A stretch of 36,675 nt of DNA, from IMG/VR virus record IMGVR_UViG_3300025122_000066, positions 1 to 36,675 of that record. The stretch is one strand, 5' to 3'. A program made the position numbers and the translations under genes. This DNA is from a virus. The notes beneath the pieces are model-generated. The model had not been told where the DNA came from. It was given only the letters and a program-made list of their open reading frames with translations, and searched no databases. Position 1 is the stretch's first letter, and every line of letters starts with the position of its first letter. Shown piece by piece: positions 16,518-24,989 of the stretch.

Positions 16518-19500
16518 ATGACAACGAAATATACAGCCGAGCAGGGTAGATTCGTAGCGGACCTTGCGTCCGAGGGGATTGCTTTTCAAGGGGACAGCTT
16601 GGCGCGAGATTTTGCTTTTAACGCACAGTGTTTTCTTATCCAGAATATGTTCACCATCTCAAAGAGCACAGAGAAAGCCTCCCCGGGCATTCCAGGGAAC
16701 GTGACGCACACTCAAGGACGCGCAACACACCAGTGGTACATTGATCAGGGCAAGACCTTGCATAAAAAACACGTGGAGACGCACCGCGGCTCTCAGGGTT
16801 TTCATAGAAAGGGACAAGGCGGGCACAACCCGGGCATGAACCCCGGGCAAAAGATGTTAAGTTGGCCATCGGGGTATAAATTTATTAGTCCCGTTTTATC
16901 CGACGGAACATACTCACCGGCACAACAGTTCACCAGTTTATCGCAACAAAAACAAGAAAATGTTAGAGCACTTTTAAATATGACACCTAGTCAGCAAGCA
17001 CAGTTGGTTCCTCTGGTGAGACTTTACAAGGTCGAATATGAAACCGACCAGGAAACCGGTCGACCCGATCTTAACACCGGACAAGACATAGAAATTGTCT
17101 TTGATGACTTCACCCGAGAAGAATCACTTTTGAAAATGTCAGAGGGCTCCGCGCACGAGATGTATCAAAACCGCGGCGGTCGACTCGGCGGCGCCGGAAT
17201 TAAATCATTTTCATGGGACTGGAAAGGGGTCAATCCTGCAGAGATAGACGCAAACATAACTGCGGATCTAGATATTCATTTCAACAGTATCGATGATCTT
17301 TTTCAAGACCAGCACAGGAGTCGACTTGACCCCCTCAGCTTCGATCCCGCTCAAATCGGACGAGCTAGCTTTTTAGATTTGATAATTCACGCACCCACCG
17401 TAACGCGCGACCCCGACGCCCCGGTACCGACACCGGAAGAGCAGAGGCAGGAGCTACAAGCCGAATTGGCTGCGAGACCATGGCACTTGCTTTATAACGG
17501 AAAGTTTTTTGAGCTTAAAGCGGTAGTGGGATGGCAAGTACCCCCCAACATACGGGTGGAAGATGAACAGTTCGACGAGCACCCCCTTCAAGAGATCTTA
17601 AGAGAGACCCAGTTGCCGTTATATTTACAACTCGTATCTCACAACTTTAAATTTGAACAGGATGGGTCTGTGGACCTAAGCATTCGCTTTCGAGCGCGCC
17701 TCACCGCTCGGGATGATAGATATGACCTCTTGCGTGTTAGCGAAGAATTTCTTACAACAAAGATTCAGCGTCTAAAAAAGAAGAAGGGCTCCCTCTCAGA
17801 TGCACAGCAAGAACAGGCGCAACATCTTCAGGACGATATTGATGCGTTAGAAAGAGATCTAAAGGATCAGTTGGGCGAGCGTTATACTTGGATTTTAGAC
17901 CAATTGGCTGGGGGCATCACTGCTCAAGATAAGGGCTACCTATATGAAGCCATGGCGCGCCCCGTTCAGCTACGCGCTTTAAATACATTTAGTATTGAGG
18001 GAGCTGATACCGCCGTAGTGAGTAGTTATGCACAACCAGCTTCGGTGGATGGGCTTGCAGCGCTGCTGGCGGGGGAGGATACCGGCGAAGTGTTGGCTTT
18101 CGATCATCTTGGCATTGCGAGAGGCACCACGGCAGATCGCGGCAACCAGTACGCTCAAACAATGCAACCCGGGGCGCAGTATGGCGACCCCGCGATTGAA
18201 TTTGAAAACATTGGTGCAGGGAGACACTCAAGGGCTCTTCAGGGTCAAGTTCATGAAATGGGCGCCATAGAACGCGACCTTGTAAGCGATACGCCGGGCT
18301 CTACCAGTGCCGAGGCTGCAGTATCGGTGGGGTCTGTGTACCAGAATCAAGCTTTTTATGATTATGGGCTCAGTACCAATAAGAAGACCGGTCGCCCTAA
18401 TTTTGAGGAGTGGAAATTTTTTGAGGCTCCATCGGTCTATCATAAAAGCGGAGACCCTAGATTTCGAAGGTTTGTTCAGGGCATTAATACGACGCGCGTT
18501 AACCTCGGTCTATACCAGAGTGATGAGGAACGTGAGCGCGAAAAGATTCAGGAGAAGGAACTGATAAACAATACCACCTTCGGCGTCAGAGCACGACAAC
18601 TAGATACAAATAATAAATACGATGAGCGCTTTCCAGTAACCTTTTTTCTTCTTGGCGATCTGTTGGACATAGTAATAGGGCGTTTTCGATCCACGCAGCG
18701 CCCCGAGAACCGCGGAGTGTGGTGGGACATGGTCAACGGCGGGCTTGGCTTTATCACCAGTGATATAGAATTTTATGATATGAAAACCTTGTACGCGACA
18801 GCTTATAATGCGGGCGCTGGCGCAGATCCGCGAGCATTTTTTACAAACTTAAATGAACGAACCGTTTCTTTTAATCCCCAAGCACGCAAGCAGTTGATCA
18901 AGCCCATCAATCTGGCTTCGATCCCTATTCAATATGATTTGTTTCTAGACTGGTACATCCAAAAAGTAGTGAAACCTAAAAGGCAACGATATTATTTTTA
19001 CGATTTTATTTCAGATTTGCTCCGCGAGGTGGTGGCGCCAGCACTGTCCTCTCGATGCTTTCCTGGCTTGCCCCCCGCCGCTTTTCAGCTTACCCTTGGA
19101 GATATTATAACCGATGCCGACTCCCACCTCAGCAAGGCGTTGGGATGGGGTCCGTCGACGAAGCAACACGGCGGTGCCGGCGCCCGGAGAGCTCACAATG
19201 TGAACACCAATGCCACTACGATGAGTGAGCTAGTAATGGGGACCGCCATCCCGGTGAAACTTGACGGCAAAAAATTAAAGCACCCCGGGCTGGAGTCCTC
19301 CCCCGGCACCCCGTGGGTGGGTGAGGTCCATCGCAATTTTAAAGTATTAATGGCAACAACCATGAAACCTCAAATGGATGGTATTTTCATGAATGACACC
19401 GGCACTGGTGATTTTAATTATGGTATATATCATTTTGTTTTGGGTGCGGATCGGGGATTACTCAAGCGCGCAGTGTTTAACCGCACTGATGCTCCTTATT

Positions 19501-19871
19501 TGCCCGAGGGGAGAATGGCTCGTGACCGCACTCTGGGGGCTAACCAGCTTCGCGAACTCTACAGCGTGTCACTCCGTCTCTATGGCAATACCATCATAAA
19601 ACCGGGTCAATATATTTATGTGATGCCCTACCCGATCGGCTTTGGTAATCCTCGATACCCCGGTACAATCTCACGCACGTTGGGCATTGGGGGATATCAT
19701 CTTGTAACCTCAGTGCATTCGGTCATTGATAGAAACGGTTATGAAACAAGCTTAACGGCGCTCCATGAGGCGATGCCCCTGCTACATCAGGACCATCGCA
19801 AAGACACCCCGGTGGCGACCGAGTTCGGCACCTACAAGAACGCAACCACTGCGCCGACGCCGACGACGTAG
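16518..19871 (+). CDS. large baseplate protein with hub-like C-terminal domain
   Basis: A 1117-residue protein beginning three bases after the LysM gene, with GAGG directly before the ATG. Residues ~185-410 contain VRLYKVEYE, IVFDDFTREE and FSWDWKGVNPAEID, suggesting beta-barrel domains. Residues ~415-455 are a charged coiled coil. Residues ~770-850 (PINLASIPIQYDLFLDWYIQ, then FISDLLREVVAPAL) and the final ~170 residues (IYHFVLGADRGLLKRAVFNR; LKPGQYIYV-like IIKPGQYIYVMP; LGIGGYHLVTSVHSVID) resemble tail hub proteins with a GpD/gp27-type fold. The hub sits at the baseplate centre around the spike. Its size suggests several fused functions. The exact T4 equivalent is uncertain. Confidence 0.6.
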   Translation: MTTKYTAEQGRFVADLASEGIAFQGDSLARDFAFNAQCFLIQNMFTISKSTEKASPGIPGNVTHTQGRATHQWYIDQGKTLHKKHVETHRGSQGFHRKGQGGHNPGMNPGQKMLSWPSGYKFISPVLSDGTYSPAQQFTSLSQQKQENVRALLNMTPSQQAQLVPLVRLYKVEYETDQETGRPDLNTGQDIEIVFDDFTREESLLKMSEGSAHEMYQNRGGRLGGAGIKSFSWDWKGVNPAEIDANITADLDIHFNSIDDLFQDQHRSRLDPLSFDPAQIGRASFLDLIIHAPTVTRDPDAPVPTPEEQRQELQAELAARPWHLLYNGKFFELKAVVGWQVPPNIRVEDEQFDEHPLQEILRETQLPLYLQLVSHNFKFEQDGSVDLSIRFRARLTARDDRYDLLRVSEEFLTTKIQRLKKKKGSLSDAQQEQAQHLQDDIDALERDLKDQLGERYTWILDQLAGGITAQDKGYLYEAMARPVQLRALNTFSIEGADTAVVSSYAQPASVDGLAALLAGEDTGEVLAFDHLGIARGTTADRGNQYAQTMQPGAQYGDPAIEFENIGAGRHSRALQGQVHEMGAIERDLVSDTPGSTSAEAAVSVGSVYQNQAFYDYGLSTNKKTGRPNFEEWKFFEAPSVYHKSGDPRFRRFVQGINTTRVNLGLYQSDEEREREKIQEKELINNTTFGVRARQLDTNNKYDERFPVTFFLLGDLLDIVIGRFRSTQRPENRGVWWDMVNGGLGFITSDIEFYDMKTLYATAYNAGAGADPRAFFTNLNERTVSFNPQARKQLIKPINLASIPIQYDLFLDWYIQKVVKPKRQRYYFYDFISDLLREVVAPALSSRCFPGLPPAAFQLTLGDIITDADSHLSKALGWGPSTKQHGGAGARRAHNVNTNATTMSELVMGTAIPVKLDGKKLKHPGLESSPGTPWVGEVHRNFKVLMATTMKPQMDGIFMNDTGTGDFNYGIYHFVLGADRGLLKRAVFNRTDAPYLPEGRMARDRTLGANQLRELYSVSLRLYGNTIIKPGQYIYVMPYPIGFGNPRYPGTISRTLGIGGYHLVTSVHSVIDRNGYETSLTALHEAMPLLHQDHRKDTPVATEFGTYKNATTAPTPTT

Positions 19872-19875
19872 GAAA

Positions 19876-21261
19876 ATGGCTAATAATAACACACCCAAAG
19901 CGGCTCTTGCGTTGCCCTCTCCTTTGAGTCAGTATACCATGGGAGAACTGGCGTCTCCACCCGGTGTAAACGGTTTGGATGCGCTGGACGCTTACAGAGC
20001 CCGCAAGCTGTACCAAGACGCAGACTATTTTCTAGATCTTCCCGCTCCTCTTCGTTCATTGTATGAAAAGCTTTATTTTGGACGCGTCGACGCCTTTCAG
20101 AATGGGATCTTGGTGAAGTGTAGCACCGCCGGTCTTAAGCAAGTTACAACGAAGGGGCTAAACGTCTTCGCGTTGGATTTTGTAGTCGATGCGTTTGAAG
20201 ATCTGCGCACACACATTCAGAGAGTGGCAGATCATGGTTTTATAAATGCTGATAGTTTTTATTATGATCTAAATCCTCTTAATGGACTAGAAAGGATACA
20301 ACCCCGCCTCACAAAAGCCCATCAGAAGTGGCACGACACGATGAATAGGTATATCAACTCGAATAGTAATACAAAAAAGAAGGTCACTGATTTTCGCTCC
20401 TACGTCGTCGCTCTTCTAAATTTTATGGAAAGAGGAATTCAAGATCTGCCACTAACGACGACGGGGATAGTTGTTTCCAACGCCAGTAGTCCTATGATTT
20501 CGGGGTTGTCTTTGGAACTAGCAAAAGAAAACTATTCAGTGGACCAAAAGAAGGTTAGAAGCTTTATCTTCGATAACAATTTTCGATATTTTGTTCGTGC
20601 AGCTAGAAAGTATGGATTTTATGTTGATCGTAATGGTCCGTGGAAGATTACAGCCGACCCGTTTTCGGGTCCTATGCTCGACTACATGGCAGCCTATGGC
20701 GTCACTAGAGATACATTTTTTTCCACCTACTATGATCGCACCTACACACTAGATTATGATAATCTTAGGACAACCCTAAAGAAAATGTATAATCAGTTTG
20801 TGACTCAGAACCCTCGACTGGTGCTTGAATCGGTCGGCGGCGCCATCGGCGCCAGCTGCCCTAACGCGTTGCAGGTGGAAACTAAATACCGCAAAAAGGT
20901 AAGCGATCAAGATATAAATAATATGGGTGACATCTATTGGTTAGAATTATATTTTAAGCTTCGCGCGCAAGAGTGTAATATTAAATTTACAAACTACGAG
21001 GAAAAGTTTCGAACGATGACGGATATTTATCGGAGTTACCCCCAAGCGGCAGCAGCCGGGCAAAGTGGCACCGTGGGGCGCCACAAAGCGATAATGTTTA
21101 TTAATAATGAGATAAAACCTTATCTTTATAATCTACAAATTAATAAATTACCCTTGACAACAGTTGAAGAATCAATTAGAATAGGGTCAGTGAGTGATCG
21201 TCCAACGGTAGTTGTGGGCGTCGACGGTACCGGAACTTCAGGCGCGGACCCGTCCTATTAG
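19876..21261 (+). CDS. conserved virion-region protein of unknown function
   Basis: A 461-residue protein beginning at ATG 19876 (MANNNTPKAALALPSPLSQY). The frame is open further upstream to 19765, but that part overlaps the hub gene and has compositionally odd Arg runs. The protein is largely helical with many Tyr and Phe. Notable pieces are LPAPLRSLYEKLYFGRVDAF, a Trp-His-rich helix with HQKWHDTMNRY, and YAAYGVTRDTFFSTYYDRTY. No transmembrane segment or catalytic motif is evident. It is the last gene of the structural arm, and its stop codon overlaps the ribosome-binding site of the polymerase gene. A baseplate or internal virion role is inferred from position only. Confidence 0.6.
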   Translation: MANNNTPKAALALPSPLSQYTMGELASPPGVNGLDALDAYRARKLYQDADYFLDLPAPLRSLYEKLYFGRVDAFQNGILVKCSTAGLKQVTTKGLNVFALDFVVDAFEDLRTHIQRVADHGFINADSFYYDLNPLNGLERIQPRLTKAHQKWHDTMNRYINSNSNTKKKVTDFRSYVVALLNFMERGIQDLPLTTTGIVVSNASSPMISGLSLELAKENYSVDQKKVRSFIFDNNFRYFVRAARKYGFYVDRNGPWKITADPFSGPMLDYMAAYGVTRDTFFSTYYDRTYTLDYDNLRTTLKKMYNQFVTQNPRLVLESVGGAIGASCPNALQVETKYRKKVSDQDINNMGDIYWLELYFKLRAQECNIKFTNYEEKFRTMTDIYRSYPQAAAAGQSGTVGRHKAIMFINNEIKPYLYNLQINKLPLTTVEESIRIGSVSDRPTVVVGVDGTGTSGADPSY

Positions 21262-21269
21262 GAGGCTTC

Positions 21270-22457
21270 TTGTTATTTCAGACCCTTGATGTTAAAAATC
21301 AATGTGTGGGCTATTACGTGAATGAGTCCTTCGTCTACGGGCACCCCATAACAGAGCTCACTCAGACGTGGGATTATTCTCCTTCACTACGCAACTTAGA
21401 TATAGATTATGCGCGCGTCTACTGCGGGGGTAAGACTCTGACGGACGTTTGCCCTCCGCAATATCAAAACATGTGGTCGGAAATTAAATCCCGGCTTGCA
21501 CGCTACTTAAAGGCGCTAGGGACAGCTAAAATTGATCTCGACGAGGTGTGCTTTTATGACCTTATACCAGAGCACTTTCTTTTTGAGTTTTGTGACATGA
21601 AAAACGAAATCACAAAATCTGTTTTTGCCAAAAAATCGCGCCCTCAAAATTACAGACTTTTTGCTAATATTCTCAAGTTTCTCGGAGATATTCGACAACA
21701 GCCATTAAATGTGAATATAGGTGCGATCAAACACAAGGGAGGCTCGATTGCGGGACGCAATTTCATCAATCGGCTACAGAAGGTGAGATGGGTGTGTGAT
21801 TATAACCCATGGGGGACCATTACTGGGCGTCTAGCGACAAATCCCAATTCTTTTCCGATTATGACAATGAACAAAGAATTTCGCGCTTGTCTGGAGCCTC
21901 ATCACGACTGGTTTGTGGAGCTTGATTATAACGCAGCTGAAGTTCGAACTCTGTTGGCTCTCTCGGGACAAGAGCAGCCGATGAATGATATTCACGAGTG
22001 GAATATGAAGAATATCTATACTGACGTTACGGACCGGGCTGTGGCAAAGCAAAAGATATTTGCATGGCTTTATTCGCGCCGAACCAATAAAAAAGCAGAG
22101 CAATTTTATAGCAAAGAATTGGTGCTTCAAAAATACTGGAAATCAGGCACAATATTAACTGAATTTGATCGGTGCATTGAAAATGTTGACGATCATCACG
22201 CATTGAATTATATTATCCAAAGCACCACCAGCGATTTGGTCCTATCTAGGGCGATAGAGATCAACGAACGATTGAGAAACCTGGGCACCAACATAGCCTT
22301 TACGCTGCATGATTCGATCGTTCTTGATTTGAAGAACGAGGATCGTTACATTCTTCCGGAATTGATTAGGATTTTTGAAAATACCAAATTTGGAGAGTAT
22401 AAAGTGAATATTTCTGCCGGCAAAAATTTTGGCAATATGAAGAGGATGAATCTATGA
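21270..22457 (+). CDS. short family-A DNA polymerase without exonuclease domain
   Basis: A 395-residue protein with a TTG start at 21270 behind GGAGG (21261-21265). The polymerase core is intact by motif: TGRLATNPNSF (~185-195, as TGRLSS in Pol I), motif A D219-YNAAE-224 (Pol I DYSQIE), an O-helix R256/K260/F264/Y268 at exactly the Pol I spacing (R754/K758/F762/Y766), QSTTSD (318-322; Pol I QGTAAD), and motif C LHDS with D348. Motifs A and C are 129 residues apart versus 177 in E. coli Pol I, so the fingers are trimmed. The ~170 N-terminal residues are too short for a 3'-5' exonuclease plus thumb, and none is visible. It could be a repair, primer-processing or lesion polymerase. It overlaps the next gene by ATGA. 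Confidence 0.85.
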   Translation: MLFQTLDVKNQCVGYYVNESFVYGHPITELTQTWDYSPSLRNLDIDYARVYCGGKTLTDVCPPQYQNMWSEIKSRLARYLKALGTAKIDLDEVCFYDLIPEHFLFEFCDMKNEITKSVFAKKSRPQNYRLFANILKFLGDIRQQPLNVNIGAIKHKGGSIAGRNFINRLQKVRWVCDYNPWGTITGRLATNPNSFPIMTMNKEFRACLEPHHDWFVELDYNAAEVRTLLALSGQEQPMNDIHEWNMKNIYTDVTDRAVAKQKIFAWLYSRRTNKKAEQFYSKELVLQKYWKSGTILTEFDRCIENVDDHHALNYIIQSTTSDLVLSRAIEINERLRNLGTNIAFTLHDSIVLDLKNEDRYILPELIRIFENTKFGEYKVNISAGKNFGNMKRMNL

Positions 22458-23311
22458 ACGTTATTGGGCTCGGTCGCGCCGGGTGTGCCATAGCAGACCG
22501 CTTCTCAAAATTTCCCCAATATCAAATTTATAAGTTTGACGTTGGAGTAAAGGGTGAAAACTGTTTTCATATTACAAAACGATCAACTCATGAGGAATAT
22601 GAAAAGAATTTTCCCAGCCTAAAAAGAAAACTGAAGGGGATTAAGGGAGAGACTTTATTTATTCTCAGCGGCGCCGGAGACATCAGCGGAGGTGCGCTGC
22701 GGTTGCTGGCGCAGCTGGAAAATGTTAAGGTTAGTGTTCTCTACATCGAGCCTGATTTGTCACTTCTCAGCGAAGTAGAACAGACACAAGAAAAAATAGT
22801 TAAAAATGTCTTTCAGGAATATGCGCGCTCTGGACGGTTCGAGAGAATATATTTAGTTTCCAATCAGGCGATCGAAGAGTGTGTAGGAGAGGTGCCCATT
22901 ATTGAGTATTATGAAACGCTAAATCAGGCGATTGTTAACACATTTCACATGAGCAGTGTATTCGCCAACACTGAGCCGATTCTGGGCACTTTCTCGCAAC
23001 CAGCTGAAATTGCTAGAATTTCAACCATTGGGGTGGTGGACGTTGAAAAAAATGAAGAAAAGTGGTTTTATCCCTTGCGTTCTCCGAGGGATGTGGTATA
23101 CTACTATGGTATAAGTGAAGATGACCTAAAAACGGACAGCACTTTGTTTAAAAAGATTACAAGCTATATTAAGGGAATGGCAATTGATAAAGTAAACATC
23201 TCGTATGGAGTTTACAAAACAAGCTATGAACAGAAATATTGTTATTGCATTAAACATTCGTCTGTGGTACAATCTTACTTAGATGAAATAGACGATCAGG
23301 ATATTGGCTGA
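22454..23311 (+). CDS. tubulin/FtsZ-superfamily-like protein
   Basis: A 285-residue protein translationally coupled (ATGA overlap) to the polymerase gene. The N-terminus MNVIGLGRAGCAIADRF matches the first strand and Gly-rich T1 loop of tubulin/FtsZ GTPases. LFILSGAGDISGGALRLL (~68-85) matches the position and form of the T4 signature loop (GGGTGSG) but is degenerate. LEN-VKVSVLYIEPD and the helix up to FQEYARSG then correspond to the next strand and helix. A clear T7 catalytic loop (NxDxxD/E) is not visible in the C-terminal half, so polymerisation-driven hydrolysis may be lost. Similar proteins occur, to my recollection, in cyanophages as hypotheticals. It could position replicating DNA or be a non-polymerising regulator. 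Confidence 0.6.
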   Translation: MNVIGLGRAGCAIADRFSKFPQYQIYKFDVGVKGENCFHITKRSTHEEYEKNFPSLKRKLKGIKGETLFILSGAGDISGGALRLLAQLENVKVSVLYIEPDLSLLSEVEQTQEKIVKNVFQEYARSGRFERIYLVSNQAIEECVGEVPIIEYYETLNQAIVNTFHMSSVFANTEPILGTFSQPAEIARISTIGVVDVEKNEEKWFYPLRSPRDVVYYYGISEDDLKTDSTLFKKITSYIKGMAIDKVNISYGVYKTSYEQKYCYCIKHSSVVQSYLDEIDDQDIG

Positions 23312-23328
23312 TCGTACTTTAACCCAAT
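23292..23328 (+). promoter_or_regulatory. H-type RNA pseudoknot, candidate gp32 translational operator
   Basis: Stem 1 is ACGATCAG (23292-23299) with CTGATCGT (23308-23315), eight perfect pairs. Within its loop, ATTGG (23303-23307) pairs with CCAAT (23324-23328), giving a five-pair stem 2, a 3-base loop 1 and an 8-base loop 3, which is sterically standard. The stop codon of the upstream gene lies in stem 1. The structure ends two bases before the AAGGA ribosome-binding site (23331-23335) of the gp32 gene. T4 gp32 represses its own mRNA by nucleating on a pseudoknot upstream of an unstructured A/U-rich leader, as seen here. Confidence 0.7.
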
Positions 23329-23342
23329 GAAAGGAAAATAAA

Positions 23343-24134
23343 ATGGGTATTGATGTAGACAAGATGCGAGCAAAGCTCGCTAACGTTCGCGGCGAAGGCG
23401 GCGATAAGGACACCTTCTGGCGTCCTAGTGATGGGGAACAAAGCATTCGAATTGTTCCCACGGCTGATGGAGACCCCTTCAAGGAGAAGTGGTTTCACTA
23501 TAACCTGGGCACTAACCCGGGATTTTTATGTCCCAAGCGCAATTTTGGTGAGGAGTGTCCCGTATGTGACTTTGCCTCCCAGCTCTGGCGTGAAGGAGTA
23601 GAGAACGATGACAATGAGAGCAAGAAGCTCGCTAAGAGTCTTTTTGTTCGAGCTCGATTCTTCTCCCCAGTCCTCGTCCGAGGCGATGAGGAGAAGGGGG
23701 TCCGTATCTGGGGATACGGGAAGATGGCATATGAGAACCTGCTCACGTTGGTATTGAATCCGGAATACGGCGACATTACCGATCCAGAGACGGGAACGGA
23801 TCTGACGATGATCTATGGTAAGCCTCCTGGGGCGAGCTTCCCGCAAACGAAGCTTACGCCTCGCCGTCGTAGTTCAGAGTTGTGCGAAGATATGACTCCT
23901 GACAAGTGTGCGGAGCTGTTGGATTCTATTCCCGAGTTTGATACGCTCTTTGAGCGCAAGACGACGAAGGATGTTACAGCGCTGCTGGACGCTTTTATTA
24001 ACGGGGGTCTAGACGATCCCGAGTCGGTATCTTCGGAGACTTCGAAGTATAACACCGACACCACCACTACAACCGCCACTGACGGTGAAACTAATGCTGT
24101 TGATGCTGCTTTCGCTGAACTAGGCGCCCTATAG
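23343..24134 (+). CDS. 32: single-stranded DNA-binding protein (T4 gp32-like)
   Basis: A 263-residue ssDNA-binding protein; T4 gp32 is 301. The zinc site is intact: H52, C63, C72 and C75 (H-x10-C-x8-C-x2-C; T4 H64/C77/C87/C90). The Lys/Arg-containing N-terminus (DVDKMRAKLANVRGEG) corresponds to the cooperative interaction region, followed by an FWRPSDGEQSIRIVP strand of the OB fold and a VRARFFSPVLVRG strand. The C-terminal ~45 residues are Thr/Asp/Glu-rich and acidic, matching the T4 tail that recruits replication partners. The gene lies directly behind the candidate pseudoknot operator, suggesting autogenous control. Confidence 0.95.
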   Translation: MGIDVDKMRAKLANVRGEGGDKDTFWRPSDGEQSIRIVPTADGDPFKEKWFHYNLGTNPGFLCPKRNFGEECPVCDFASQLWREGVENDDNESKKLAKSLFVRARFFSPVLVRGDEEKGVRIWGYGKMAYENLLTLVLNPEYGDITDPETGTDLTMIYGKPPGASFPQTKLTPRRRSSELCEDMTPDKCAELLDSIPEFDTLFERKTTKDVTALLDAFINGGLDDPESVSSETSKYNTDTTTTTATDGETNAVDAAFAELGAL

Positions 24135-24144
24135 TGGGCTGAGT

Positions 24145-24984
24145 GTGACGAAGATTAGAACACCTCTTCGTTACCCGGGGGGCAAATCACGTGCCGTCAC
24201 GCACATTTTGCCCCTCATTCCTCCAGATTGTGGGGAGCTTTGCTCCCCCTTTCTGGGGGGTGCATCCGTCGAAATAGCTTACGCACTTCAAAACCCTACG
24301 ACGCCGGTTTATGGATATGATATTTTTACACCCATTGTTTGGTTTTGGAATGCCCTTTTGGAAGATAGACACGCGTTGGCGGGTGCTGCAGATATTCTGC
24401 GGAAAAAACAATCTGATTTTGTATTGAATAAAAAGACGGTTCGCGGACTATTAAAAGAAGACTTCTTCACGTTCAGAAAAGATTTGCTTCGGGAGTCGCG
24501 AATGGGATGTTTTTCGTTTAAGAACGCAGCCAAAGTCTATGCGATTAACCGCAGCAGCTTTTCGGGCGCAACCTTCTCGGGCGGCTATTCCCAGAAGGCA
24601 GCCTACGCTCGTTTTACAGATTCTTCAATACAACGGTTGAGAGACTTTAGGGTTCCGAACCTAATGGTCGAAGAAGCTGATTTTAAAGTTTCTTTGAAGA
24701 AGCACCCTGATGCCTTTCTCTACTGTGATCCTCCCTACAAACTTAAGAAACGAAGCAGCAGCCTTTATGGTGTCTCGGGAAGCACCCACTTTGGATTTGA
24801 TCACGAGGGTCTATCTGAGGTATTAAAAAATCGCACCGGATGGGTTCTTTCTTATAATAATTGTGATTGGGTGCGTGAGACTTATAAAGATTTCGAAATT
24901 AAAGAAGCTGCGTGGGCTTACGGTATGAAAAATATTGGCGGCACCACGATGGGAGAGTCCTCCGAGCTACTAATTAGAGGGTGA
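24145..24984 (+). CDS. dam: DNA adenine methyltransferase (Dam, D12 class)
   Basis: A 279-residue N6-adenine methyltransferase. It has the Dam-family N-terminus LRYPGGKSRA, the SAM-binding motif PFLGGASVE (~35-43), YGYDI, the NRSSFSGATFSGGYS segment (135-149), and catalytic DPPY (195-198). E. coli Dam and T4 Dam have about 278 and 259 residues, so length is typical. Start is GTG at 24145, ten bases after the gp32 stop codon, with no strong ribosome-binding site. It probably methylates adenine in short sites such as GATC, which are present in the window, to protect phage DNA. It overlaps the frame leading into the nuclease-like gene, suggesting paired use. Confidence 0.92.
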   Translation: MTKIRTPLRYPGGKSRAVTHILPLIPPDCGELCSPFLGGASVEIAYALQNPTTPVYGYDIFTPIVWFWNALLEDRHALAGAADILRKKQSDFVLNKKTVRGLLKEDFFTFRKDLLRESRMGCFSFKNAAKVYAINRSSFSGATFSGGYSQKAAYARFTDSSIQRLRDFRVPNLMVEEADFKVSLKKHPDAFLYCDPPYKLKKRSSSLYGVSGSTHFGFDHEGLSEVLKNRTGWVLSYNNCDWVRETYKDFEIKEAAWAYGMKNIGGTTMGESSELLIRG

Positions 24985-24989
24985 GACAC

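Noticed and set aside
23292-23320. Simple intrinsic terminator before gene 32
   Set aside because: The stem is perfect but followed by ACTTTAAC rather than a T run; the pseudoknot explains more of the sequence.
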